A stretch of DNA of 64,000 bases from the NCBI GenBank assembly GCA_916610825.1, contig OU744448.1, positions 3,635,465 to 3,699,464 of the forward strand. Reading direction: 5' to 3'. The stretch comes from Haliclystus octoradiatus (taxonomy: Eukaryota > Cnidaria > Staurozoa > Stauromedusae > Haliclystidae). This document shows, in pieces, positions 33,801 to 45,800 of this stretch (positions within the stretch are counted from its first letter, which is position 1; every line of letters begins with the position of its first letter). The position numbers and the translations under genes were made by a program. The notes under the pieces were generated by a model. The model was not told the DNA's origin and did not search any database. It saw only the letters and a program-made list of their open reading frames with translations.

Positions 33801-36800
33801 TCGACAAATTGTTTGTAATGCCTATATTCAATTCACTGTAATTTCTTTATTTCTTGTTCAAATATAATATATAGGCAATCAAATGATAGCCAACAATATT
33901 ATCTTTTCAACCGTATATAATATGTAAACAAACTATAAGCTTCTGATCCTCTAGCTAAACAAATATCAGAGTTTTGAGAACTTGTGCGCCATGTTGAAAA
34001 GTTTTGCTGTTATCGTCCAAATTTTTATTTTCAATAATAATAGTATCAAGTAATAGATAAGACCTTATATACATCTTCTAAGTACAAAACAATATATAAT
34101 TAACCATATTTTTCACCTTAAATTGCTCAAAATGGTCATTTTATTATAAGTTTGTACAATATACTAACTACGTAACCATTATTTTCTCCGACGATATGCT
34201 TCTGTGTCTATTTTTAATTCATTGTAATTTCTTTGTTTCTCAATCGATTCTGATATATAAGCAATCAAATCAAAGCCAATAGTATTATCTTTCCAGTGAT
34301 ATATATCATGTAAACCTATTACTATATGCAGAGCCTCTAGAGACGAAAACATTTGAGTTATAACAAAATGTCCGCCATGTTGAAAAAAAATTTGGGCACA
34401 AGTGAAAATAAACCTGGGAGGGAATGAGTTAAGCTGATGTTGCAGCAGAATTAAAACATTTTAATAAACCAAATAAAACCATGACGACTGGCTTAGCAGT
34501 TTGATGCAATAAATAAGATATTTACAACATTAGATACGAGCAGTGGCTTCGGGCAATTGCCGGTTGACGAAGAAAGCTCAAAATTGTTGACTTTTAATAC
34601 ACCTTGGGGTCGCTATAGATTCACTAGACTTCCCTTTGGAATTGCACATGTTCCAGAACTATATCAGCGAGAAATGATGAGATTATACCAAGGATTGCCT
34701 GTTGAAATTATTGTGGACGATTTCCTTATTTATGGAGCCAATGAAGACGAGTTAAATGGAAAGATCAAAGCAGTTATGGATCGTAGCAGGGAGGTTGGCC
34801 TAAAATTTAATCCCAACAAAGCAAAATTATGTGTGACTGAAGTAAAGTATGTTGGCCACACTAATTACAGCAGATGGTTTAAAACCGGATCCGGCAAAGG
34901 TCAAAGCGATTATTGATATGCCACCACCTATATATAAAGCTGGTGTACATCGCTTGCTAGGTACAATAAATTACTAAGATAAATTTGTAGAGAATAAGGC
35001 AGCAGTGCAAGGTCCAATATCAATGTTGACCCAGAAAGACATTGTTTTTGCATGAGACACACCTCAAGAGAAAGCTTTTGCAGAATTAAAGAAATTGATA
35101 ACTTCAGCCCCTATCTTATCCTATTTTGCTAACAATGCAGAGACTACATTGAATGTAGACGCCAGTGGTCAAGGATTAGGAGCAGTATTACTTCAAAACT
35201 CCAATCCTATTGCATATGGATCACGTGCACTTAGTGATACCGAGCAGCGCTATACAAATATAGAACGTGAACTACTTGCTATTGACTGGGGTGTTCGGAA
35301 GTTCCACACTTACCTTTATGGCAGAAAAACAGTAATTGAAACTGATCATAAACCTCTAAAAGTTATATTTAAAAAGGCATTGTGAGATGCCCCTCCTCGT
35401 CTACAGCGAATGCTCCTGAGACTTACTTCATATGATCTGGTTGTTAAGTATGTTCCTGGTAAGCAGCAGGTTGTATCTGACTGCCTGAGTCGTGCATCTA
35501 TCAAGAATGACAGTAATGATGATGTCGAGGAGGACATCATTGGCATTAATCTTGTGAACTTTTTAAATCTTCAACCTAGCACATTGAAGAAATTTTAGGA
35601 TGCAACTGTTCTAGATTCATGTATACAAATAGTGATTAATTATGTTGTTCATGGATGGCCGTTAACAAAGTTGGAAGTGCAAGATGGTGCAAGGTGCTAC
35701 TGGAATTACCGTGAGGAGTTGAGCGTTGAAGATGGACTGTTATTCAAGAATTATTGTATAGTTGTCCCTGATTCTTTACGAGCAGATTTGCTAGAAGAAG
35801 TACATCAGGCGCATATGGGAGAAACTAAAACATTAGCATATGCTCCAGATTATATATTTTGGCCCTTGATGTCTGCACAGATTAAAGATAAAATTCAATC
35901 ATGCTCTATACGTGTTTAGCATATCGGAATCGTCAACCAAAAGAGCCTTTGAAATCCCATTCAATTCCTGGACAGCCATGGGAAAGAGTTGGAATTGACA
36001 TTTTTGAGTACGCAGGACATAGCTACGTATTGGTAGTAGATTATTATTCAAAATTTTTGAAATAGAACTGTTACGTAATAAATCTGCTCCATGTACCATA
36101 AATAATCTGAAGAAAATATTTGCTCGTTTTGGGGTTCCAGCAGAAGTTGTGTCAGACAATGGATCTCAATTCAGCAACACGCATGACGTCTTCTGCCAAA
36201 CGCATTTATTTAACGAATTTGCGCAAGAATGGGGATTTGCTCATTCACCCTCTTCATCAGAATACCCTCAATCAAATGGCGCTGCAGAGAAAGCGATCCA
36301 AACAGCGAAAGGGATATTCAAGAAGGCTTGCAGAGAACACAAGGACCCATTCAAAGGGTTACTACAGTTTCGAAATACTCCTTTCACAGATATTGGGTTA
36401 TCTCCTGCACAGCTTCTTATGAACCGTCAAACAAGATCAACATTGCCTATTCATGAAAGCCTACTCCGGCCTAGTCCAATCGACAGACAAGAAGTAAAAA
36501 AGGATTTGGAAAATAGACAAATGAAATCTAAACTTAAGTATGATCAAAATTCTCATCCTCTTCCTGAGCTTATGGCTGGTGATAAAGTAAGAATCCGACC
36601 AAACAGGGAACATACGTGGTGTAGAGCTGAAGTATTACCTCGTTCATAGGCAGTCAGAGATGAACGTGGTCATGTATATCGTCGAAATCGAAGACATCTA
36701 CTGGCAGCATCACAAGACACACCATTTATCCCAATGCCAAATATACAGGATGCAATACCTGATAATCAGACACCAAGCAATGAAGAGCCAAGTACAATAG

Positions 36801-39800
36801 ATAACAAACAAACTACTCACTCTGGGTGTGTGATATCATCACCTAAACGCTTGATTGAACAGTATTAATGTGTCGCACAGTTACCATAGTCATTTTATTT
36901 GGTTATTACTGTTATAGTAATATCATTTTCATTCTTCCAGTTCATTTTTAATTTCGTTTCTAATAGTTTTATTTTTATTTCATTGGTGAGAAAATGTTAT
37001 AATTTGTAGATGTATATGCATATTTACTAATTATGGGAATGATGCCACTAATTATAAATGTATTGTTTAGGCTCTAGTTCTTTGTGGGGAGCCACATGGA
37101 CTTTTGTCAGATGTATCCATAATGGCACGTACAGTATGAGTGATTTAAAATAATGAGATTCTTTGAGTTTAATCTTACGTGTGGTTTATTGTTACAAGAG
37201 TTAGAAATTATTACAGATAGTAAGTTAGTTTAAAGATAATAAGATAATTTATATTCTACATTTGCTGTATTTATAGTGTTTCAGAAGAAAGCTAGAAACT
37301 TCTAGATCATGCATTGTCATTACATGAGTCATGTAGGTTATCCTATGTTCTAGAATGTCAAGAGGGTTCGGGAAGGTTCCTACATAAATCCCCCCGCCAG
37401 ATGATAGAGCCAGGGAAGAAATAACAATGCATGTGGCATCTAGAGTAATAAAAATGTTAAAAGCTAAAATTTATAGGCCTAAGGATTATATGATTGATTA
37501 TTGATATTATAAAAGTGATTTAAATGCTAAAATAAATGTTCAATGATAGATAATAGGTTGTGTTCTTCGTCTTCTTGTTTGCATCTTCTAATTATGATTT
37601 CTCAATAATATATGTAATTTAGGGTTAATGTTTATTCTTACATGACAACCAGTTCGTGTAGTTGAACTTGATTTAGATGCTGATATAGAATTGTTTGCGT
37701 CTGTATTTGGTGCTGTGGATGGTGGACTTGGTGCATCTGGAGTACTGGTTGAAGATTGCGATGGAACATCTTGAGTTGGATCAGGTGAAGTTGGTAAGAC
37801 AGTAGTTTGAGATGTTGGTGTAGAAGTACGACAACAGGGTTTTAGACAATCAATAGGCAGTCCACTAAAAATTTCAAAGTTGATTTTATTTGCGTTTCGG
37901 ATATATCATACCCGCAGAATTCCATAAAACTGATAAAAATTCCCAAAAAAATTCCAAAAACCCTTCATTTTTGAGTTTTAAATCCAAAAATTTCGAAGAA
38001 CGTCAAAACGATTTGTGATTGGCTTGCTATGTTATGACGTCATTTCCCGGACAGAACAAAATCACACGCCGCTAAACAATGGAGACTTTAGCATTTTTTG
38101 TAATTATTGGTATCGTTGAACGTCAAACTTGAATGTAGTCATTTCCATTAGCGCTGCTGTTCTTGTTCAAAATATTGAAGGCTGAAATCAAAAAACTTAT
38201 TACGATGACCTGAAATATTCATCAATGAAATTCGCTCTGAAATATTTAAATCAATTTATTTTGTTTTTGTCTACGTTCGAGCATGGAAACCATCTCGTTT
38301 TTTTTCTTTTATTATTACCATATTTCGTCATGGGCGAAACAGTGAAATTTTAATACCTTTTAACGGAGATGTTACTGTACAATATGAACTAACCTAATAA
38401 TAACAGGTTGGAATTTATAATAGACGACAAATAAATCAGAAATGAAGACAAGAGGTCAAGTGGAAAAAGAGTGGGAGGAGATAAGTAAAAATATAATCGA
38501 TAATTGATGTTATTGTTGATGGTCCAGTTATAAAATACTTACCACAACCCCCAAATGAAATACAAGATGATGTAGTAAATACTCTCAATAAAAATGTTGG
38601 CTAATAAAGAAGCTATTCATGAACAAAATACTCATAAAGACATGAAGCTTTATTTTAAAAGGCTAATAAAAAGAAAAGAACAACTTGATGTAAGAAGTGA
38701 ACTGCTGAGTAAAATTACTGAATGCAGAGATTTAATATTACCAAGATGTCTCAAGCCACCCATAAAGGCAAATAGCCAAATATTGATACCAATACATAAC
38801 TTAAATCAATTTAAAGAAACGTTATCTGAGTGGACAAAAAGCATTAAAGATAAAAACAAACACATTCAGACTACTTATAAGTCACTTGCACTTAAAGCTG
38901 ATGATAGACAGTGGCCTGATGCGGACCCAAATGATCCATCAAAAGGTAAACTGGCGCTACTCAAAGCTCTTTATTCGGACGAATATGATTTTGCAGAGCC
39001 CCTTTTAACTTGGGCAGTGAGTGGTTTCAATGAAATAGATGATGATATCTCATCAAAGCTTGAACTCAATGCTGTGAACATTCAGAATATAGAGGAAATA
39101 GAGATGATGAATCAACACATGATTGAACTTAATTTACAAATTGGAAAATGTGATAAAAAGTTAAATGATTCTATCCGTGCTACCAATCAAAAGAATAAGA
39201 GTCAACCACCTAAAGAAATAGCAAGTCTAGTGAACAAAAATCTGCTGAAGTCAAAATTAGAGGATATCAGAAGAATGTCATCACCATCAAGAGATGAAGA
39301 TTTAGATTTAACAGATGAGGATGATAACGTGTCAGCTACCATGTCCGCCTGTAGTGGAACATCGAGCTTAACTTCAAACGATCTGGTAAATCTCAATCAA
39401 GTAGAAAGAGATGCGGCAATTAAAATTCGGGCAGCAATGAAGCAATTGAGAAAAATGAAGGTGACAACTACTACAGATGAAGAAATTGCTAACAACAGGG
39501 TTTTCAGAGGAAAACTGGAAAAGCTAACTCTACAAGTGTCAGAACAGGAGTTATATTTAGATGCAAATGATAGCATGCCTGAACAAGTCGAAAAATGGGT
39601 AAATGAAAGTTCTGAAATAGTAGATTATCTAAGCGTAATGGGAAGGGAAGCTGAAAGAAAGAAAAAAAAACAGAGACCGAAATGAAAAAGAAACCGAACT
39701 CAGCAGGAAAAATCTACCTAAGTTCAATGGTAGTTACGGCCAATATATGACATGGAAGCGTCAAACCCTACAGACATTAGAAGATTCTAGACAACCTAAG

Positions 39801-42800
39801 CACAAATAGAAATTGATTATTTCAACTTCTTGTTTCAAGAACTGTCAGGGGCATGCATTAGATGTAGTGAACAGAGTTATAAATGAAAATACCGAATGGG
39901 AACCATTTCTCAATGAACTAAACAGTCAATTCGGGGCACCGACAATCCTTTCAAATATTATAGTGGATGGAATTAGAAATATCAAAAACCATGGGGAAAC
40001 GATGACCCTCAAGCCATTGAGATGCAAAAAGTAATTTTTGCTACAAATTCAGAAGTGTTAGCTTGTGATATCAAAAAAATGGTTTGCCAAAGTCTACTAA
40101 TTGAAGAAGTATTTGCAAAATTACCACCTGTTATTAAAGACTATGTTGCAGAGAGGCGTTATTTGAAAAAAACAATTGATGTATGGGATCTCATCGTAAC
40201 TGCACTCAAGGAGAAGAATGGCTATCTTATCGCATCACGGCAAAACTACTTTGCACTTCATAAAGGTAATTACGATTGCAAGCAAGGAAGTACTACAAAA
40301 GTTAAAATTGCTATTATGACAGAAAATTCAAGCGACAAAAGGAAAAGCATTATTTGTGTCCATTGTGTGAAGGCAAGCATGCTGTTTGGAGTCGGAATTG
40401 TCAAATGGTAGGGCCGAAACTTACACATGAAGCTGTGAAAGTTCTCAATGATTTGAAAATTTGTCTCAGATGTGGAAAATATAATAAAATCTGCCAAGAT
40501 AATTGCAATGGAAAGTATCGTACTAGAAAAGGAGAATTAAAGACATCCGACTGTAGCCATTGCAAAGAACAAATTCACTTCCGCCTCTGTAAATGCACTT
40601 ATGAAATTATAGAAGAGGATACAACTACTACTAAAACAACAGTTGCATTTTCAAAACAAGCTGACGCATGTACAATCCCACTGGTAGAGATGATATCAAT
40701 TACTGACCCCTCGACTGGCGAAACTACCAACGCAAGAGTCCAGTACGACACAGGATCACAACGTTCTTGGATTGAAGAAGACTTTCAACTATATGGCGAC
40801 TATGAAAAAACAGAACATTTGAAAATTGAAGGATTTGCTGGCTCTGGAGCAAACGGTGAGAATCTAGATACATTCTTTTACAAGATAAATGTGAATGACA
40901 AAGCTCAAATGATTGAGTTAACAAAATTTAGCAATCTCACAGGTGTTGAAAGTAGCTCATTGGAAACCCCTAAAAAATGGATTACTCAGATATTAGATCA
41001 AAATCTTATCACACTGTGGGCGGAAAAATAGATATCCTGTTAGGAATTGACCACCATGGATTCTTTCCTGAATTAATCAATGAAATTAATCATCTTGGAC
41101 TTTATAGAAGTAAAATCATTGGGATACACATGATTGGTGGCTCAGATAAAAATCAAAAGACAGTCCTCTGCAAGCCAGTGCAAATAAAATCAGTTAAACA
41201 AAAGCATAATATATTTATGGACATTCTTACTAGCGAAAACATAGATTTATGTGGAAAAACACTAAATAAGCAACTTGAAAAGCAAGATATTGATCTCTAT
41301 GCTTCGTTAGACCATAAAGATGGACGTTGTTATGCAAATTACCACTATTACGAGAAATTAAATGATCTTCAAATTAATTGACGATCAGTAGAAAAAATGA
41401 TGAACAGTGTTATGGCCAAGCTTCAAAAGAAGCCTCATCTGAAGTCTATGGTAAAGGATCAAATATCTTCAAACTTTGAAAGAAAGCATTGGGTTCCATT
41501 AATTAAATCTTGATGATAAACTTCAACAGCATTACTTGCCTTGGAATATGGTAGTAAACGAATCAAATACTGACGAGCATGGACTCAGTCTTAACATGTG
41601 CCAGGTACAAGGTACATCTGAAATTGGAGATTTACGTAAAGTTCTTCTGACACTCCGTACCTCACAAAATATCTTGAAGTAGCCGAGCTTCAGTGCCATT
41701 TGGAGATGCAGCTGCAGCTTGGTTGGCAGTAGATTTGAAATCATCTTCTTCAGAAACCATTCTTTTCTATTCAAGTCGATATTGCTGGCCCGTTCACGGT
41801 CTACGATGGAGTTAAAAGGCGTGTCACAGCAAAACACTGGGTGTTTGCCTGTACTTGTGAAGCTACACGGGCAACGTTTGCATGTGCAATGGACAACTAC
41901 GATGCAGATGCTGTGCTAAGAAGTCTAGAAATGGTGATATGTCAACATGGTCAATTTAAATATGTTCACTCGGGTCATATATAGACCTTGGGTCAAACCT
42001 AGTCAAAGCTAGGAAAGTTTTAGAAGAACAGTATATCGCTGTGAAAAAAGCACTAGCTTTCACTTATCAAGGTGTGGAATGGAGCATAGGCCCAGCAAAG
42101 AGTCCTTGGGTGCAAGGGACTATTGAGTCCATAATCAAACTTTTGAAGGTTGAATGCAGACAATGTCAGTTGCTAAGAGGTGAAAGAACTCTTACGTCAT
42201 TGCAGTTTGATCAATCTGTTAGAACCTGGGCAAATATGGTGAATGGAAGACCACTTGCGTACTCACCTGAGATTGGCATGGCATTGACACCAAACCACCT
42301 ATTGCATGGAAGATGCTATGACGAAGAACACATTGTGAATTTAGACGCATCGACTCAAAGCTTTTCGAGATTTAAATTTATCAAGGACCAAGCAGCTATG
42401 TGGTGGGCAGGATTCAATGAATCTGCCCGAAGAGATAGATTATACAAGTGGAAAGATGTGCATGAAAATTTGGAAAAGGATGACATCGTTTGGCTATTAG
42501 ACAGCCCCTCTCGTACTGGTTTTTACAAAATTGGTAAAATCATTAGTGTCAAACCAGGATCAGATGGATTAGTGCGACATGTCACTGTTCAATATTTCAA
42601 CAACACAGACAAAGACTGCAGACCACAGAACGTTCAGCGTCATGTCCGTACCTTGGCACTTGTATGCAAAGCCAAAGACAACTAAAATAAAAACAAACAT
42701 TGAACTGACTATTGTACTGGTTTCATCATCACTTGAGTTTACGATAATACCAGCACTGTGTTCCCCTTTTAGTGTTTTAATCATCTGTTTACATGTAGAA

Positions 42801-45800
42801 GATACCATTTTGAAATTATAGCCTCTTTTTATTTTAGATTATGTAGCCTCTCTGTGAATTATAGAAAAGCAGAGCACATGCTATTAACATTTTACAAGTT
42901 TATAAAAGATAAATAAAATATAAGTTAGTTGTTTTTACACAGTTGTTATCATTAAAATTTCACCATTTTGTTAATACAGTTATTACACATTATTATTTCC
43001 ATATTTCGTCATGGGCGAAACAATATTGTGACAAAAAGTCATATCCAAGCAGAGTGTTTCGTACGTCATAATCCATAATTAGAATTTTATTGTTTAGTTA
43101 AGTAAGTTTCATGTTTAAGACGCATCATATAAGTTTAACGCATGCGCACAACCATTTGTAAATATTTCAGTATAAACGTATGTACATCAATATATTTTCT
43201 TTGTCAGATGTAAGTTGCGAGAGACAGACTGTTTTAGATAACGTTAAAATAAATATTCATTTACACAATTAAAAGTTAGTGTTTAATATAGTCTTGAAAG
43301 AAATCAAGTATTATATGTTGTTTATTGTTATGCTGAACTGATATTCTCTTTGTGTCAAATACTCTGTCCGAAAGATTAATTGAACTAAATCGGAGAGTCC
43401 GATACAATCTAAAACATTCCAATTCAATATAGAATGTCAGAAGAAAAAGATATGGAAAACGCTACTATTGAAGATATTAAGAAAGAACCCTTGCGAGGAG
43501 AAAATTTATTAAAGTGGGAAAAGAGCTAGAAATATTCTTAAGAAGCAACACAGCGAAATCATTAATTGAAGAATTGTTAAAAGAAATATTATAGATCAAT
43601 TAGAAGACGTTATTGTGGATGATGCCGAACTCGATACTTCAGAAAAATACAGTTCAAATTTACTAGAAGACTTCTCAAACATCAGTCAAAACGCACAAAT
43701 TTATATTAGACAAAGCGAAAGTGATATTAAGAAAGAAAACAAGATCCCTTCGGGATCAGTTAAAATGCAACACAATTTAGAAAGATTGAAAATATCCACC
43801 TTTTCTGGTAACATTAGAGATTATCCTTTGTGGAAAATAAGATTTACCTACTCAATTGTATCGCCGTTTTCAACAACTACTCAATAAACACGACGAAATA
43901 GCTGATCCTCTTATCAAAGAACTTTATCTTCGTCGTTTACCAACTAGAGTTCGTGTTGCCCTAGCTACTTGTAAATCTCTTCCTTTGAGCGAACAAGCAA
44001 CGTTGGCTGATGACATTATGGACGATCCTGGCTTACATTCAGGGCCCGAAGTTCCTTTTGGACAAGTGTCAGCGGTTTCTGATTCACTTTCGGTTGATCC
44101 GCAAATTTCCGCAGTCCGTAATCCGGAATTCCGCAACGCGATCCGCAACGGACCGGTCGACCTAGCAGCTGAAATTGCAGCATTACGAAGAGAAGTTCAA
44201 GCACTAAAACAGTTTCCACGCACATCTTCTCCTGTTACTGATGGGCTTTGCTGGTATCACGCCCGTTTTGGTCAACGAGCTAATCGATGTAACAGCCCTT
44301 GTACCTGGTCGGGAAACGATCAAGCCAGCCGTTAATGACGACTACTGTGTCTGGCTCTTCCAGTCGTCTGCTATTTGTCCGTGACACTGCTACTGGCATC
44401 ACATTTCTAATTGATACTGGTGCCGAAGTCAGTGTGTATCCAGCTAGTGTTCACGTCCGTCGTAACTGTCCTGCGCTGGAAACTCTCAAAGCTGCAAATG
44501 GTAGTCCAATACGAACATTTGGCACACAGTCCATTACTTTGCATCTTGGTCTGCCCACACCATTACCTTGGTCATTCCTTGTTGCTGAGATACAGCACCC
44601 GATCATTGGTGCTGACTTCCTTCGTCATTATGAACTCTTAGTCGACTTGAGGAACAATCAACTCATCAACGCTTCACAGTATTATCGTATTCCAGCTCAA
44701 CTTTCAACTGTCATTTCTTCCACAATTCATCATGTTACTGCCGCAACTTCCCCATTTAACCAATTACTTAATGATTTTCCATCCATCACCCGTCCCTGCT
44801 ATAAGGAAAATGGTATCCATCATCAGGTCAAACATTTCATTCCTACAACAGGTCCTCCTACATTCGCCAAACCTCGCCGACTTGCTCCAGATTGTCTCGC
44901 AGCTGCCCGGAAAGACTTTGATGTCATGCTGTCCCTTGGTATCATCCGTCCTTCATCTAGCAGCTGGGCCTCTCCATTACATCTTGTTGCAAAAAAGTCT
45001 GGGGAGTGGCGTCCATGTGGTGACTATCGTGCTCTCAATAATGCAACCATTCCTGATCGATATCCAATTCCGCACATCCAAGACATTGCTGCCTCTCTTC
45101 GTGGTATGAAAATTTTTTCCAAGATCGATTTGGTACGTGCATATCATCAAATCCCTGTCGCGCCAGAGGACATTCAAAAGACTGCCGTTACCACCCCCTT
45201 TGGCCTCTTCGAATTCACAAGGATACCCTTTGGACTATGTAATGCGGCCCAAACATTTCAACGGTTCATGGATGACGTCTGCCGTCCACTCAATTTTGTC
45301 CATGTCTATCTGGATGATATTCTCGTAGCTAGTCCAACCTTCGAACAACATCTAGTTGACTGTCGCAGCCTTTTCACACGCCTGGCAGAGTATGGTTTAA
45401 TCATCAATCCTACCAAGTGCCAATTTGGTCAAACCACTCTCGACTTTCTTGGGTATAAGATTGATGTTGCTGGAATCAGTCCATTGCCTGACCGTGTCGC
45501 TGCTATTTCACAGTATCCAACCCCTACAGATCTTCGATGTCTACGTGAGTACCTTGGGTTGTTGAACTTCTATCGACGGTTCATCCCAAATTGTGCCTCA
45601 ATACTTCTTCCACTCTACCGTCTACTAAGTGGAAAGCCAAAAAATTTGAACTGGACCGAAGATTGTGAATCCTCCTTCAAAGACAGTAAAGATGCACTCG
45701 TAACGGCTACACTTCTTACATACCCTCAAGCTAACGCCCCAACCAGTATCACTACTGATGCATCTGATGTCGCCGTTGGTGCAGTCCTGGAGCAGTACAT

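Larger units (their letters stand above)
31423..34428 (+). mobile_element. piggyBac transposon, 3.0 kb, flanked by TTAA
   Basis: TTAA lies at 31419-31422 and 34429-34432. The ends are CTCATTGCGTACC and, inverted, CTCATTCCCTCCC: a short imperfect inverted repeat. Two hairpin palindromes near the left end and a broken transposase gene identify the family. It is nested inside the plus-strand gypsy element. Confidence 0.85.
27959..37215 (+). mobile_element. Inner plus-strand Ty3/gypsy element, inserted in the outer LTR
   Basis: It starts TGTTATAATTTGTAGATG, the same sequence that opens its 3' LTR at 36995, and ends TTATTACA. GATAG occurs exactly on both sides (27954-27958 and 37216-37220). The 5' LTR keeps only about 26 bases before a hAT insertion begins at 27985. 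A piggyBac (31423-34428) is also inserted. The surviving pol lies at 34.5-36.9 kb. Confidence 0.8.
38318..43022 (+). mobile_element. BEL/Pao element 1, internally deleted
   Basis: The 24-base segment ending TTTCGTCATGGGCGAAACA occurs at both borders (38318-38341 and 42999-43022), perhaps the remains of its LTRs. Between them lie gag, an aspartic protease and integrase fragments in BEL/Pao order. Reverse transcriptase and RNase H are missing between about 41.4 and 41.5 kb. Confidence 0.6.
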
